DNA from: an uncultured Collinsella sp. | GTDB taxonomy: Bacteria > Actinomycetota > Coriobacteriia > Coriobacteriales > Coriobacteriaceae | Assembly (NCBI GenBank): GCA_900541125.1 | Contig: UQIK01000019.1 | Location: forward strand, 1 to 48,894 | DNA: 48,894 nucleotides | Direction: 5' to 3' | The notes under the pieces: generated by a model | Seen by the model: the letters and a program-made list of their open reading frames with translations, nothing else | What the model was told of the DNA's origin: nothing | The model's database searches: none | Made by a program: the position numbers and the translations under genes | Shown here: positions 47,842-48,894 of the stretch, piece by piece | Layout of the letters: each line of letters opens with the position of its first letter | Numbering within the stretch: position 1 is the first letter of the stretch

Positions 47842-48608
47842 TAGGCGATGATGGGGGCGATGGCGCGGATGCAGGCGTCGGCTGCTGTAAAGGTGGTGCT
47901 GTCGTCGCTGACGATAAAGATGATCTTGCCCTTAATGCCAAAGTCGCCGATCTCGCTAAAGAGCACATACGGCTCCTTGTCAAAGCCCGAGATGGGAAGC
48001 ACGGCGGCCTTGGTGGCGTCAGTGAGCTCATCTGCCAGCGCGTCCAGTGAAGCCCACTTGGACGTGTCCTTGACCGCGACGGGCACGGCAACGCGCCCAA
48101 AGGGCATCAAATGCACGAGCGTGTTCTTGGAGATATTTGAGTTGGGGACGATGATGGTCTGCCCGCAGGCATCTTCGATGGTCGTGTGGCGCCAAGTGAT
48201 GTCTTGGACCACGCCGGATACGCCGCAGACCTCGATATTGTCGCCGGGCTTGATGATGCCCATAAACGTCACCTGCATGCCGCCGATAAGGTTTGACAGC
48301 GTGTCCTGAAAGCCCAGCGAGATGGCGATGCCGCCGACGCCAAGAGCGGCGACGAGGGCGTTTGCGTTAATGCCAAAGCAGTTGTCGAGGATAAAGCTGC
48401 CGCCGATCATCCAGATGACGGCACGCGCGATGTTGATGAAGATGCTCGATGCCGGAAGCGGGTTATCGTCTCGGTTAAGCAGGTGGTTCAGGGTCTTGGA
48501 TACGACCTTAGCGGCGACGGCGGTGCCTATCGCCAAGATGACGGCCCAGATGATGTTGTGGACCCATCGTTGTGCAAAGAAATGAAGAATCGGTTCAAAC
48601 AATTCCAT
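47841..48608 (-). CDS. MscS-family mechanosensitive ion channel
   Basis: A 255-residue small-conductance channel that opens under membrane tension. Three hydrophobic segments lie in the first 110 residues, the last being the Gly/Ala-rich pore helix GVGGIAISLGFQDTLSNLIGG that runs into the beta domain; the C-terminal alpha-beta domain follows. AGGAGG sits 10 nt before the ATG at 48608; an in-frame ATG at 48653 is rejected. A hairpin and a short ORF lie upstream. Confidence 0.9.
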   Translation of the reverse strand: MELFEPILHFFAQRWVHNIIWAVILAIGTAVAAKVVSKTLNHLLNRDDNPLPASSIFINIARAVIWMIGGSFILDNCFGINANALVAALGVGGIAISLGFQDTLSNLIGGMQVTFMGIIKPGDNIEVCGVSGVVQDITWRHTTIEDACGQTIIVPNSNISKNTLVHLMPFGRVAVPVAVKDTSKWASLDALADELTDATKAAVLPISGFDKEPYVLFSEIGDFGIKGKIIFIVSDDSTTFTAADACIRAIAPIIA

Positions 48609-48652
48609 GTAGGGAAAACCTCCTAATGATCGTTCAACCATGATACCCACCA

Positions 48653-48686
48653 AGAAGCCCGTCCGATCAAATTCGGACGGGCTTCT
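48653..48686 (-). terminator. Perfect 14-bp hairpin upstream of mscS
   Basis: AGAAGCCCGTCCGA pairs exactly with TCGGACGGGCTTCT around 6 nt. On the minus strand it stands between a 19-codon ORF and mscS. The following T content is low, so it is a weak terminator or an attenuator. Confidence 0.65.
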
Positions 48687-48737
48687 GTGCTCGATATAAG
48701 GTTTACGCGGTGGGGCTGCAAGGCCCGGCGGTGTAGC

Positions 48738-48797
48738 TTAGCGTCGACGCTTCCAGATTAACGCGGTGGCTAACGCAAGGCGGGGGAGTCTTTTCAT
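48738..48797 (-). CDS. Putative 19-residue leader peptide or microprotein
   Basis: An ATG with a strong AAGGAG site 6 nt upstream opens a 19-codon frame. It encodes a peptide of basic residues (KRLPR), a short hydrophobic run (LALATALIW) and a basic end (KRRR). It could be a leader ORF of mscS or a small membrane-active protein. The evidence is only the ribosome site, the amphiphilic sequence and its position. Confidence 0.5.
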   Translation of the reverse strand: MKRLPRLALATALIWKRRR

Positions 48798-48820
48798 GGC
48801 GGTCTCCTTAGTCCTTAACA

Positions 48821-48882
48821 AAAACCACCACAAGGGTGCCTGTGAACTGCCTCCCATTTCTTGGACATCGGGAAATGGGAGG
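48821..48882. repeat. Partial ACCACC repeat and CTCCCATTTC hairpin
   Basis: AAAACCACCACAAGG followed by GTGCCTGT (48821-48843) matches one arm and loop of the element at 47803-47841. It is followed by a perfect 11-bp inverted repeat, CCTCCCATTTC with GAAATGGGAGG (48850-48860 with 48872-48882), then TTTT. Confidence 0.55.
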
Positions 48883-48894
48883 TTTTCCATGAGT

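Overview
The window looks like a chromosomal segment of a Gram-positive actinobacterium of the class Coriobacteriia, most like Collinsella. That is my inference from high-GC codon use (GCC, GAG and CTC dominate), protein character, and gene blocks such as disA-ispD-ispF-cysS-rlmB and tRNA-tuf-rpmG-tRNA-secE-nusG-rplK-rplA. No database search was possible.

Layout. 1-300: a tRNA-Val gene (minus strand) with its terminator, beside a partial duplicate of its 3' end. 488-12526: housekeeping genes on the plus strand: asnB, murE, a HAD phosphatase, murI, rph, rdgB, dtd, a Veg-like gene, ispE, tRNA-Pro, tatA, greA and lysS. 12879-18181: a ThrE-type exporter, a DUF2798 membrane protein and clpC. 18310-24822: an AT-richer island. 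It holds a DUF2975/XRE regulator pair, then a compact RiPP cluster: a 36-residue Cys-rich precursor, an ABC ATPase with two related permeases, a radical SAM-SPASM maturase and an exporter ABC protein. 24996-25873: a RelB/DinJ-PIN toxin-antitoxin pair. 26021-30437: pepD, a hipBA operon with a palindromic operator, and mntP behind a probable yybP-ykoY manganese riboswitch. 30438-35933: disA, ispD, ispF, cysS, rlmB and a YacP-like NYN gene. 35961-40290: defence-like accessory DNA, with a HTH-HipA fusion gene behind a perfect 28-bp inverted repeat, tRNA-Thr, a DUF262/DUF1524 (GmrSD-like) gene and two repeat arrays. 40524-44997: tRNA-Tyr, -Thr and -Met, tuf, rpmG, tRNA-Trp, secE, nusG, rplK and rplA. 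45123-48797 (minus strand): a metallophosphoesterase overlapping an unusual ParB-like/BMP fusion gene, an MscS channel, and a possible 19-codon leader ORF.

The two most noteworthy items are these. First, directly after the DUF262 gene there are six 15-bp repeats in strictly alternating orientation, separated by exactly 25 bp of non-repeated sequence (39898-40112). This is CRISPR-like in regularity but not in orientation, and is followed by a second head-to-head repeat set. Second, the RiPP island makes a very short, penta-glycine, five-cysteine peptide with its own promoter/operator and attenuator, and has no recognisable leader protease.

Small intergenic repeats are frequent: palindromes after stop codons, a 67-bp MITE-like element, and hairpins carrying a GGGACAGG-type loop.
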